Assembly: GCA_910588325.1 (NCBI GenBank)
Contig: CAJUPP010000033.1
Location: 1 to 38,119, forward strand
Origin: an uncultured Hungatella sp.
Lineage (GTDB): Bacteria > Bacillota > Clostridia > Lachnospirales > Lachnospiraceae
Length of the DNA stretch: 38,119 nt
Direction: 5' to 3'
The translations under genes and the position numbers were made by a program. The notes under the pieces are model-generated. The model was not told where the DNA came from. It did no database searches and was given only the letters and a program-made list of their open reading frames with translations. Numbering within the stretch: position 1 is the first letter of the stretch; every line of letters starts with the position of its first letter. Below, piece after piece: positions 17,344 through 24,610 of this stretch.

Positions 17344-18555
17344 TCAGGTGTTGAATACATAGCGGTCCATTCTGTCCATAGCCTCCTGTACGCGAGAAAG
17401 CGGCAGCGCAAGGTTCAGACGGATATGGCACGGGCTTCCATATTTCCGTCCGTCCTGCCAGGCAAGGCCGACGTCAAAGCCTGCTTTTAAGACTTCGTCA
17501 ATGGTTTTATCATGGGCTGTACACCAGCCAGTACAGTCTAAATAAAGCATATATGTTCCTTCCGGCTTAAATGCGGAAATCCCCTGGAAACGCTCCTGTA
17601 TATAGCGCCACGCATAGTCAATATTCCGGGACAATACCTGCCGTAGTTCCTCCAGCCATGCATGGCCTTCCTGACTGTAAGCGCCTATCAGCGCATGCAT
17701 GGAGAGCACATTCATTTCGTTATAGCGAGAGAGAGCCGTTTCTTTCTCCAACTGGTCCCGAATGCGTTTATTGTATACAATATGGTAGCTTCCTACAAGA
17801 CCGGCAAGATTAAAGGTTTTACTGGGTGCATACATGGCAACCGTCCGCTGTCTGGCGTCCTCGCTGATACTCTGAGTGGGAATATGCCTGTATCCGTTTA
17901 GCGTAAGGTCGGACCAAATCTCATCACTAATTACCATTACATCATACTTTTGGAACAAGGCCATTACCTGCTCTAATTCATTTCGTGTCCAGACTCGGCC
18001 GCATGGATTGAAAGGAGAACAAAATACCGCTGCATGGATGTGGTTGTCTGCTATTTTACGTTCCATATCAGCAAGGTCCATACGCCAGGTACCGCTTTCG
18101 TCTAACATAAGCGGACTGTGGATAATATCGTATCCATTGGCTTCCAGCCCCCATGTAAAGCCAGTATAAGTAGGCGAATGAAGCAGCACTTTATCCCCCT
18201 TACAGCAGAACACATTCAATGCCGAGACAATACCGCCTATTACACCGTTTTCATATCCAATGTTATCAGGAGTAAGGCTTTCCACACCATTGCAGGTTCT
18301 TTGCCAGTCAATAATCGCCTGGAAATACTGTGGTGTGGGGAAAAAGTAGCCATACGCCGGATGCTCTGCACGGGCGATAATCGCCTGAGGTATCGCTGGT
18401 ACGGTAGGGAAATTCATGTCGGCTATCCAAAGAGGAATAACATCGAAACCACCTTTTGGCATATCTGGTGTCATTCCCGGAATTGCGCCAAGACCATCAA
18501 CTGCCACGGCATCCATTCCATGACGTTCCATAATACTTGTAAAATCAAATCTCAT
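17344..18555 (-). CDS. MalY/PatB-family PLP-dependent C-S beta-lyase/aminotransferase
   Basis: MalY/PatB enzymes cleave the beta C-S bond of cystathionine or other cysteine S-conjugates to a thiol, pyruvate and ammonia. The 403-aa protein has the fold-type I layout: IPLWIADMNFPTVPAI near the N-terminus, FCSPFNPCGRVW, the Asp of VISDEIWSDL, and PLP-lysine in APSKTFNLAGL. It is first in the operon and has a near-consensus promoter overlapped by two MarR-type palindromes. Substrate is uncertain: cystathionine, cysteine, or exogenous S-conjugates. Confidence 0.92.
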   Translation of the reverse strand: MRFDFTSIMERHGMDAVAVDGLGAIPGMTPDMPKGGFDVIPLWIADMNFPTVPAIPQAIIARAEHPAYGYFFPTPQYFQAIIDWQRTCNGVESLTPDNIGYENGVIGGIVSALNVFCCKGDKVLLHSPTYTGFTWGLEANGYDIIHSPLMLDESGTWRMDLADMERKIADNHIHAAVFCSPFNPCGRVWTRNELEQVMALFQKYDVMVISDEIWSDLTLNGYRHIPTQSISEDARQRTVAMYAPSKTFNLAGLVGSYHIVYNKRIRDQLEKETALSRYNEMNVLSMHALIGAYSQEGHAWLEELRQVLSRNIDYAWRYIQERFQGISAFKPEGTYMLYLDCTGWCTAHDKTIDEVLKAGFDVGLAWQDGRKYGSPCHIRLNLALPLSRVQEAMDRMDRYVFNT

Positions 18556-18602
18556 TTGATACCCAATCCCCTTTCCTCCGTTGTCTACATGATATACATT
18601 TT

Positions 18603-18617
18603 GTTGATATGCTCAAC
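18603..18617. promoter_or_regulatory. MarR-type operator site 1 (perfect palindrome)
   Basis: GTTGATATGCTCAAC is a perfect GTTGA-N5-TCAAC palindrome, the layout reported for MexR/MarR-family sites. It overlaps the -10 of the MalY-operon promoter. Confidence 0.75.
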
Positions 18618-18644
18618 TATAATCCAGATTATTGAGTATGTCAA
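18616..18644 (-). promoter_or_regulatory. promoter of the malY-like/puuD-like/EFR1 operon
   Basis: On the minus strand, a perfect TTGACA (18644-18639), a 17-bp spacer and TATAGT (18621-18616). Operator sites 1 and 2 cover its -10 and -35, which predicts repression. Confidence 0.88.
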
Positions 18645-18645
18645 C
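18631..18645. promoter_or_regulatory. MarR-type operator site 2
   Basis: ATTGAGTATGTCAAC matches GTTGA-N5-TCAAC with one mismatch and contains the -35 of the MalY-operon promoter. Confidence 0.7.
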
Positions 18646-18666
18646 TATTTTATGTCACAAAATGCA

Positions 18667-18681
18667 GACTTTATGCTCAAT
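18667..18681. promoter_or_regulatory. degenerate MarR-type operator half-site
   Basis: GACTTTATGCTCAAT shares the TATGCTCAA half and flanking TATAA of site 1, but its left arm is degraded. Confidence 0.4.
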
Positions 18682-18714
18682 TATAAAACTTTATTATAAG
18701 GACTTCAAAAACAC

Positions 18715-18743
18715 TTGACTTTATATAAAAAAAGTTTTATTGT
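18715..18743 (+). promoter_or_regulatory. promoter of the M19 dipeptidase gene
   Basis: TTGACT (18715-18720), a 17-bp spacer and TATTGT (18738-18743). Operator site 3 begins at the end of this -10. Confidence 0.7.
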
Positions 18744-18756
18744 TGAGTATGTAAAC
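18742..18756. promoter_or_regulatory. MarR-type operator site 3
   Basis: GTTGAGTATGTAAAC matches GTTGA-N5-TCAAC with one mismatch and covers the start region of the dipeptidase promoter. Confidence 0.65.
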
Positions 18757-18781
18757 AATTTTAGTAAGGAGATACATTTTC

Positions 18782-19765
18782 ATGGAATTTATAGATATGC
18801 ACTGTGATTCTTTATCCATGTTGTTGCTGGCGGATGAAGAAAAAGCTGATTTGTATCATTCAGAGGCAACAAGTGTTGATTTTATGCGTATGAAAAAGGG
18901 AGGACAGCTGGCTCAGTTTTTTGCAGTGTATCTTCCTGCTTCGGGAATGCTGAAACAGTTTGGTATCAAAGCAATCAGTGATGAGGAATACATTCAGATT
19001 CTGCGTGGATATCTGTTTAAAAATGTGGAATTGTATGCTGAACAGATTCAAATGGCATATCATGCATCAGATATCTTAAGCAACAGGGCACTGGGAAAAA
19101 TGTCTGCTATCCTTACCATGGAAGACGGGCGGGCTGTAAATGGTGATATTGATAATATTAAACGATTTTATGACATGGGATTTCGCGCTATTTCTCTGAC
19201 ATGGAATGTGCCCAACTGTTTTGGTTCACCCAATTCATCCGATCCGGAAGTGATGGCTAAGGGCCTTACAGATTTTGGCAAAACAGCAGTATCCTTTATG
19301 CAGGAGCTGGGGATGCTTGTAGATGTATCCCATCTGTCTGAGGGAGGATTTTATGATGTGGCGCGCATATGTAAAAAGCCGTTTCTGGCCACACACTCTA
19401 ACAGCAGGGCCCTTTGTCCCCATACAAGAAATCTGACCGATGACCAGCTACGGATTCTCGGCAACGCAGGCGGGGTAACAGGCCTGACCTTTGGCCCGGA
19501 GTTTCTTAATCCTGATATCCGGTGTAAGGACAGCACCGTAGTTCAAATTGCCAGACATGCGCGGCATATTGCAAACGTCGGCGGGGTTGAGTGCGTTGGA
19601 ATCGGAAGTGATTTTGACGGAATTGAGGGTAATCTGGAAATCAGTGACTGCACAAAGGTTTATCTTTTGGAGGATGCCCTGAAAAGAGAAACGTTTTCTT
19701 CCAATGAAATCGAGAAAATATTTTATAAAAATATACTCCGCGTTATGAAAGATGCAATGGAGTGA
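18782..19765 (+). CDS. membrane dipeptidase family (peptidase M19)
   Basis: M19 enzymes are zinc dipeptidases; the mammalian member cleaves Cys-Gly and leukotriene conjugates, and bacterial members cleave varied dipeptides. The 327-aa protein shows metal ligands in DMHCDSL (His7, Asp9), Glu in ILTMEDGRA, His in VSHLSEGG, His in ATHSNSRAL, and Asp in IGSDFDG. No signal peptide is seen, so it is cytoplasmic. GGAG lies 10 nt before the ATG. It is divergent from the MalY/hydrolase operon across a shared operator region, indicating common control. Confidence 0.93.
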   Translation: MEFIDMHCDSLSMLLLADEEKADLYHSEATSVDFMRMKKGGQLAQFFAVYLPASGMLKQFGIKAISDEEYIQILRGYLFKNVELYAEQIQMAYHASDILSNRALGKMSAILTMEDGRAVNGDIDNIKRFYDMGFRAISLTWNVPNCFGSPNSSDPEVMAKGLTDFGKTAVSFMQELGMLVDVSHLSEGGFYDVARICKKPFLATHSNSRALCPHTRNLTDDQLRILGNAGGVTGLTFGPEFLNPDIRCKDSTVVQIARHARHIANVGGVECVGIGSDFDGIEGNLEISDCTKVYLLEDALKRETFSSNEIEKIFYKNILRVMKDAME

Positions 19766-19798
19766 TCTGCCTGTTGGAGAAAAGGCTGCCCTGCATTT

Positions 19799-20263
19799 TC
19801 AGGTATGGTCCTTGTTCTCATAGAGAGTATGCAGGGTTCCTAAAACGGCATGAAATACCTCTATTTCCTGTAAACTGTGTTTTTCGCTGATTTGATTGAA
19901 TAACTCGCGGGCTATCTCTAAATCGTTGCGGTGGTGTTGCTCCGCAAGACACCGCCCCTGTTCCGTTACATAAAGGTGAATGGTTTTACCGTTATTCTCT
20001 GTCTTTTTCTTTTCTACGTATCCCTTTGCCTGAAGCCGGTCCACGTTACGGCTGGCCGCCCCCAAAGTCCGGTTCCACTGTTTTGCAATATCGCTGATGC
20101 AAATACCGGGGGAGCGGGCAATCATTACAATGGTATGGATTTCTACCATATTAAGCAACTCGCCGTTTCCATAATCCCGGGGTTGTTTCATATAATCCAT
20201 AACCTGCATTACAAAACGGTATATGTCATCTGACCATGATAGTATCTGCTCTGCATCTTTCAT
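19799..20263 (-). CDS. MarR-family transcriptional regulator
   Basis: The roughly 154-aa protein has a MarR winged helix: recognition region ISDIAKQWNRTLGAASRNVDRLQAKG and a wing around KKKTENNGKTIHLYVTEQG. MarR proteins are usually repressors released by small ligands, often phenolics or electrophiles. The ATG at 20263 was preferred because AAGGA precedes it at 12 nt; a GTG at 20284 is in frame but has no clear site. The palindromes at 18603-18756 are the obvious target candidates, though no such site was seen at its own promoter. Confidence 0.88.
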   Translation of the reverse strand: MKDAEQILSWSDDIYRFVMQVMDYMKQPRDYGNGELLNMVEIHTIVMIARSPGICISDIAKQWNRTLGAASRNVDRLQAKGYVEKKKTENNGKTIHLYVTEQGRCLAEQHHRNDLEIARELFNQISEKHSLQEIEVFHAVLGTLHTLYENKDHT

Positions 20264-20316
20264 ATTTATAGTCATTCCTTTCACTTTGCTCAGGGCATAA
20301 ACCGCTCCTAACCGTT

Positions 20317-21939
20317 TTAAATCCCGTTTTCCTTTAAGAATACGTTTCTTCCGCCCACATAAGCAGCCAAAACACCGATATCTTTTATCTTATCTGTCTC
20401 TGTCTCAAAAGGATTCTGCTCTAAGATCACAAAATCTGCCAGCATCCCCGGCTGGATACGTCCTTTTTTCCCTTCTTCAAAGCTTGCCCTGGCGCCGTGG
20501 ATCGTATAGCTGTCCAGTGCTTCCTGAATCGTAAATCCCTGTTCCGAAAGATAGGGCGGACGGCATCCGTCAAGAGGCGTCCGGGTCACCGTACATTGAA
20601 TGCTTTTTAATACATCCGGGTACTCCACCGGGCAGTCGCTTCCGTTACTGACAGAGACACCCTTTTCCATCAGTGTCTTCCAGCTGTAGCTGGAGGATGC
20701 CAGTTCTTTTCCTGCCCTTTCTTCTACAATGCGGGAATCATAATCCAGAAAGATTCCCTGGGCATATACATGAAGTCCCAGCTCAGCAATCTTCTCCAGC
20801 TGGTCGGGACGGGTGATCTGGCAATGGACAATTCCATGTCTGGGATCCTCTCTGGGATATTCTTTCAACGCCTTTTCATATGCCCGAAGCACCATGTCCA
20901 GACAGGCGTCTCCGATTGCATGGATTGCCGCCTGCATTCCCTGACGGTTGGCATAAGAAACCATCCGGTCTATGGTTTCCTGACTGTATAGAGGAAAACC
21001 GCAGACCGAAGGGTCATCTGCGTAAGGCCTGCTTAAATATGCGGTTCTGGCCCCCAGAGCTCCGTCGGCTACCATCTTAAGAGGGCCGATTCGAAACCTA
21101 TGAGAGCCGGTCCCTGTCTTGTTCCCGCTTCCTATAAATTCCTTTAAGTCTGTCACATCAGAAAAGTTACACTGCTCATAAACTCTTACGGTCAGCTGGC
21201 CGGATTCCTCCAGCTCTTTAAATGCAGCATTAACCTCTCTCCATGATACCTTCCGAAACGCGATATAATCATCGGATTGGCAGCTGGTGATTCCGCAGGC
21301 GTTCAGCGCCTTTACAGACGCCAGAATCATGGCCTTTATCTCCTCTCTGTCAGGAGCCGGAATTGCATCATACACCAGGTCCATGGCATTATCATAAAAC
21401 CGTCCGTCCGGCTGTCCGTTCTCAATTCCGATCCGTCCCCCGTCCGGCTGTCTGCTGTTCGCGGTGATTCCCAGAAGCTTCAGAGCCCTGCTGTTCACCA
21501 CCAGACAATGTCCGCAGGCCCGCACCGCGCAGACCGGCATGGCAGCGGAGACCCTGTCTAAGTCAAAGCGGTTGGGCATCCGGTGTTCGTCCGTAAAATA
21601 ATCCTGATTCCATCCCCGTCCGATTATCCAGGTATCTGCAGAGCCTTTTTCTTTATGCTCGGTGAGACACTGGATCATGTCCGCCAGGCTTCCGGTTCTG
21701 CCGGCAAGCTGCGCTGCATTCAGCATATTTCCATAGCTGAGAAGGTGCATATGGCTGTCATTGAATCCGCTGCACACAAACCTTCCCTGAAGGTCTACCA
21801 GAGAATCCTCTTCCTGCGCCATAACCCTGGCTTCCCGGCTGGTTCCTGCAAACAGAAATGTTCCGTTTTCCACAACAAACGCCTGAACCAACGGCAGAGC
21901 CCCTGTATAAACGGAACCATTATAATAAATTGTTCTCAT
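20317..21939 (-). CDS. YtcJ-type metal-dependent amidohydrolase
   Basis: The 540-aa protein belongs to the amidohydrolase superfamily (Amidohydro_3), which includes N-substituted formamide deformylase and other amide hydrolases. Metal ligands appear as FNDSHMHLL (HxH), His in AAIHAIGDACL, His in GIVHCQI, and Asp in SNGSDCPVEYPD. It lacks a signal peptide. It starts 3 bp after the fructokinase stop and ends about 50 bp before the MarR gene, so the three are probably one transcript. The substrate is unknown; N-acyl amino acid conjugates are possible given the nearby lyase and dipeptidase, but that is a guess. Confidence 0.88.
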   Translation of the reverse strand: MRTIYYNGSVYTGALPLVQAFVVENGTFLFAGTSREARVMAQEEDSLVDLQGRFVCSGFNDSHMHLLSYGNMLNAAQLAGRTGSLADMIQCLTEHKEKGSADTWIIGRGWNQDYFTDEHRMPNRFDLDRVSAAMPVCAVRACGHCLVVNSRALKLLGITANSRQPDGGRIGIENGQPDGRFYDNAMDLVYDAIPAPDREEIKAMILASVKALNACGITSCQSDDYIAFRKVSWREVNAAFKELEESGQLTVRVYEQCNFSDVTDLKEFIGSGNKTGTGSHRFRIGPLKMVADGALGARTAYLSRPYADDPSVCGFPLYSQETIDRMVSYANRQGMQAAIHAIGDACLDMVLRAYEKALKEYPREDPRHGIVHCQITRPDQLEKIAELGLHVYAQGIFLDYDSRIVEERAGKELASSSYSWKTLMEKGVSVSNGSDCPVEYPDVLKSIQCTVTRTPLDGCRPPYLSEQGFTIQEALDSYTIHGARASFEEGKKGRIQPGMLADFVILEQNPFETETDKIKDIGVLAAYVGGRNVFLKENGI

Positions 21940-21942
21940 AGT

Positions 21943-22896
21943 TTATTTCATCTCACCCAAAGAAGGGTAAGAGGCAATGGCTCCCGGTTTTGTCACGCTC
22001 ATACCACAGAATTTGTTGGCAAAAGCCAGATACTCCTCCATCTTTTCCTTGCTGAGTCCGGCAAGTGTATCCACCGTTACGCCGTCTCTGGCCATGCAGT
22101 ACAGAAATGCCCCGATAAATCCGTCTCCGGCACCGGTTGTATCCACTGCCTTCACCTTCTGGCTGGCAGCAAACCCGTGATTTTTCTCTGTGTAGCACTC
22201 TGCTCCTTCCGAACCTCTGGTGTAGATCACCATCTTGGTATTCCCCTGAAGCAGTCTGGGAAGAACTGCCTTAATATCTGTCTCACCAGTAATGAACTCC
22301 AGCTCCTCATCCGAAATCTTCAGCACATGAACCATGGGAGCAAACTCCCAAATCACATTCTTAAGAGCCTCCGGATTATCCCACAGTGCCAGGCGGATGT
22401 TGGGGTCAAAGCTTATGACGGCCCCTGCTCTTAAGGCACAGTCAATGGCTTTTCTGTGAGCCTCCTTCATAGGAAAGTCTCCCAGAGATACGGAACAGAA
22501 ATGAAGGGCAAAGGCATCCTGAAACCAGGGGGCTTCTATATCCTTGGCTTCCATCATCATATCGGCGCCCGGCTTGCGGTAGAAGGAAAATTCTCTGTTG
22601 CCGTCCTCCTTGAGCGCCACAAAGGCCAGAGATGTATTGGCCTTGTCCGTCCGTTTTACATAGGTACAGTCAATGCCGCACTGTGTAAACTCCTCCACAA
22701 TCTTGTCGCCAAAAGGGTCGGCTCCTAACTGGGTGATCAGCGCTCCTTCTCCCCCCAGCTTTACATAAGCTCCGCAGACATTGGCCGGAGCACCTCCTAC
22801 CTTGGGCTGAAAACCGCAGACATTTTTCAGTTCCTTGCCGGATTCCTCCGGAATAAAATCAATCAACGCCTCTCCGATAGCAAATAACTTTTTCAT
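21943..22896 (-). CDS. PfkB-family sugar kinase, probable fructokinase
   Basis: The 317-aa kinase should phosphorylate a sugar, most likely fructose, with ATP in the cytoplasm. The opening MKKLFAIGEALIDFIP, GGAPANVCGAYVKLGG and the C-terminal PfkB signature VDTTGAGDGFIGAFL with catalytic Asp are clear. The ATG at 22896 lies 10 nt after GGAGG; an ATG three codons earlier is too close to that site. No sucrose transporter or hydrolase is adjacent, so specificity is inferred from family resemblance only. Confidence 0.9.
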   Translation of the reverse strand: MKKLFAIGEALIDFIPEESGKELKNVCGFQPKVGGAPANVCGAYVKLGGEGALITQLGADPFGDKIVEEFTQCGIDCTYVKRTDKANTSLAFVALKEDGNREFSFYRKPGADMMMEAKDIEAPWFQDAFALHFCSVSLGDFPMKEAHRKAIDCALRAGAVISFDPNIRLALWDNPEALKNVIWEFAPMVHVLKISDEELEFITGETDIKAVLPRLLQGNTKMVIYTRGSEGAECYTEKNHGFAASQKVKAVDTTGAGDGFIGAFLYCMARDGVTVDTLAGLSKEKMEEYLAFANKFCGMSVTKPGAIASYPSLGEMK

Positions 22897-23025
22897 AAAC
22901 CGCATACCTCCATTCTTATTCGCTTACTTTTTATTTTTGTTCTTTTATTGTGTAAATGTTCCTGTACCCTTTGATGATACGCCTGACCGTCCGTGAACGT
23001 CGATGGTTCTGCGCCTTCGGTGTTC

Positions 23026-23574
23026 TCACACTCGCTGGCAATGCGGCGGCCCGGCAGCCCATGCAGCCTCTGCCATCCCTCTTAATTCATCCACCACATC
23101 TCCCGCCGTTTTTCCGGCTTCCGCTATAGTAATATCCGCATATCTTTCATAATAAGGAACCCTTTCATTATAAAGATCCAGAAGGGTCATGCCTTCCTTA
23201 AAAGCCACCCCCCGGTCCACCAGGTTCCCAAGCCTCTTCTCCACTTCCTCATAGCTTAACTGCAGATATACAACCGTACTGATCTCCTTCAGATGCTCCA
23301 TAGCTTCTTTCCCATAGATCACGCTGCCGCCCGGTGCGATCACGGACCGCTCTGCCTGCAGCAGCCGGTTGACACGGTTTTCCACCTTTAGAAATCCTTC
23401 CAGTCCCTCCTGGGCAATGATCTCCTTCAGCAGCCGTTTTTCTTTTTCCTGGATAAGAATATCCACATCCACAAACGAATATCCAAGCCGTTTGGCCAAA
23501 AGTACTCCCACCATGCTCTTGCCTGCCGCAGGCATACCGATAAGAGTAATGTTTCTGAAGTCGTTGTTCTTCAT
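23026..23574 (-). CDS. shikimate kinase-like P-loop kinase
   Basis: The 182-aa protein has the shikimate kinase layout: P-loop LIGMPAAGKSMVG, VDVD for the first substrate Asp, a GG loop read as APGGSVIYG, and a lid with VDRGVAF and RVPYYERYA. Two family signatures are altered: the GGG triplet is GGS, and the substrate-contacting Arg of the usual FR motif is missing (GFLKVEN). Such variants are common in this bacterial group and annotated as shikimate kinase; the true substrate may differ. No other aromatic-pathway genes are adjacent. Confidence 0.75.
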   Translation of the reverse strand: MKNNDFRNITLIGMPAAGKSMVGVLLAKRLGYSFVDVDILIQEKEKRLLKEIIAQEGLEGFLKVENRVNRLLQAERSVIAPGGSVIYGKEAMEHLKEISTVVYLQLSYEEVEKRLGNLVDRGVAFKEGMTLLDLYNERVPYYERYADITIAEAGKTAGDVVDELRGMAEAAWAAGPPHCQRV

Positions 23575-23657
23575 ACTTTCCTGATACCTGAATCATGCCG
23601 AAGTTCTGATCTCTCCAATCGGCCTTCTCCAGTCCTTTCACAGTTTATCCACCTTCC

Positions 23658-24266
23658 TTAAAGGCAGCGCTGACGGCCCTTTTTCTTTGCCACAGAATAG
23701 CCGAATTTTCCCAGCCTCTTTCCCAATTCGAAATACTCTCCATGCGAATAGGCCACAAGACCGGCTTCATTCAGATGGAATTTCCCATGCTCATCCATGT
23801 ACCGTTCATCCACAGTAACGCCCAGAATCTTGGCCAAAAACATGTCATGACTACCTAAGGGAATGATCTGTGTAACCCTGCATTCCAGATTCAGAGGGCT
23901 CTCTGCAATCCCCGGCGCCTGAATATGCTTTGAAGGCTGCTGTGTCAGATTCATGCGGACAAACTTGTCTTCCTCCCGGCCGGATCTGACGCCGCAGTAA
24001 TCTGTTGCAAAAACCAGATCCTTTGTCACAAGATTTATGACAAACTCGCCGGTCTCCTTCAGAATATCGTAGGAATACCGTTCCTTCCGCACGGAGACAG
24101 AGACCATGGGAGGCGAGGAACATATCGTTCCGGCCCAGGCCACTGTAATAATATTGGGCTTTTCCCCTTCCCGCCGGCAGCTTACCATAACTGCCGGAAC
24201 CGGGTACAGCATATTTCCGCCCTGCCAGTACTGTTTTGACAGCTTTTCTCCTTTTTCCTTATCCAT
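23658..24266 (-). CDS. flavin reductase-like, FMN-binding protein
   Basis: The roughly 202-aa protein belongs to the flavin reductase-like family, which binds FMN in a split beta-barrel and reduces flavin or acts as a flavoredoxin. Visible are PVPAVMVSCR, IITVAWAGTICSSPPMVSVSV, GEFVINL, and GSHDMFLAKI. The ATG at 24266 is preceded by AAGGGAT at 9 nt; an ATG at 24299 overlaps the stop of the upstream gene and lacks a site. Close coupling to the HicB-like gene suggests one transcript. Confidence 0.86.
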   Translation of the reverse strand: MDKEKGEKLSKQYWQGGNMLYPVPAVMVSCRREGEKPNIITVAWAGTICSSPPMVSVSVRKERYSYDILKETGEFVINLVTKDLVFATDYCGVRSGREEDKFVRMNLTQQPSKHIQAPGIAESPLNLECRVTQIIPLGSHDMFLAKILGVTVDERYMDEHGKFHLNEAGLVAYSHGEYFELGKRLGKFGYSVAKKKGRQRCL

Positions 24267-24298
24267 AGAATCGGATCCCTTCATCACCATAGTTCCCA

Positions 24299-24577
24299 TT
24301 AATCATTGTCCGGAAGGAGCTTTACCACAATCATCAGCTGCTTTACAAAGCTGCCCTCCGGAAGTTCCATATCTTCCACATGAGACACCTCCGGAAACTG
24401 TGGATCCTCCTCCTCCAGTTCCGCACAGATCCAGTTATAGGCTGCCTCCTTGGCATTCTCTATGGCATCCTCCAGATCCGGCCCGTCTGCCCAGCAGTCT
24501 TCCAGATCCGGAAACTTTGCATGATATCCTTTTCCATCCTTATGGGGTGTAAACACCGCCGGATAAATAAATGTCAT
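24299..24577 (-). CDS. HicB-like (type II antitoxin fold) small protein, no HicA partner
   Basis: The 92-aa protein has the partial RNase H fold of HicB antitoxins: YPAVFTPHKDGKGYHAKFPDLEDCWADGPDLEDAIENA. In classical systems HicB neutralises the HicA mRNase and often carries a C-terminal DNA-binding domain. Here the C-terminus lacks an obvious HTH or RHH, and no small HicA-like ORF lies on either side. AGGAGG precedes the ATG. It sits 33 bp after the pyrophosphatase gene. It may be a solitary regulatory protein rather than an antitoxin. Confidence 0.82.
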   Translation of the reverse strand: MTFIYPAVFTPHKDGKGYHAKFPDLEDCWADGPDLEDAIENAKEAAYNWICAELEEEDPQFPEVSHVEDMELPEGSFVKQLMIVVKLLPDND

Positions 24578-24610
24578 CTGTTCTATTCCTCCTGTCCTGC
24601 AGCCGGCCCG

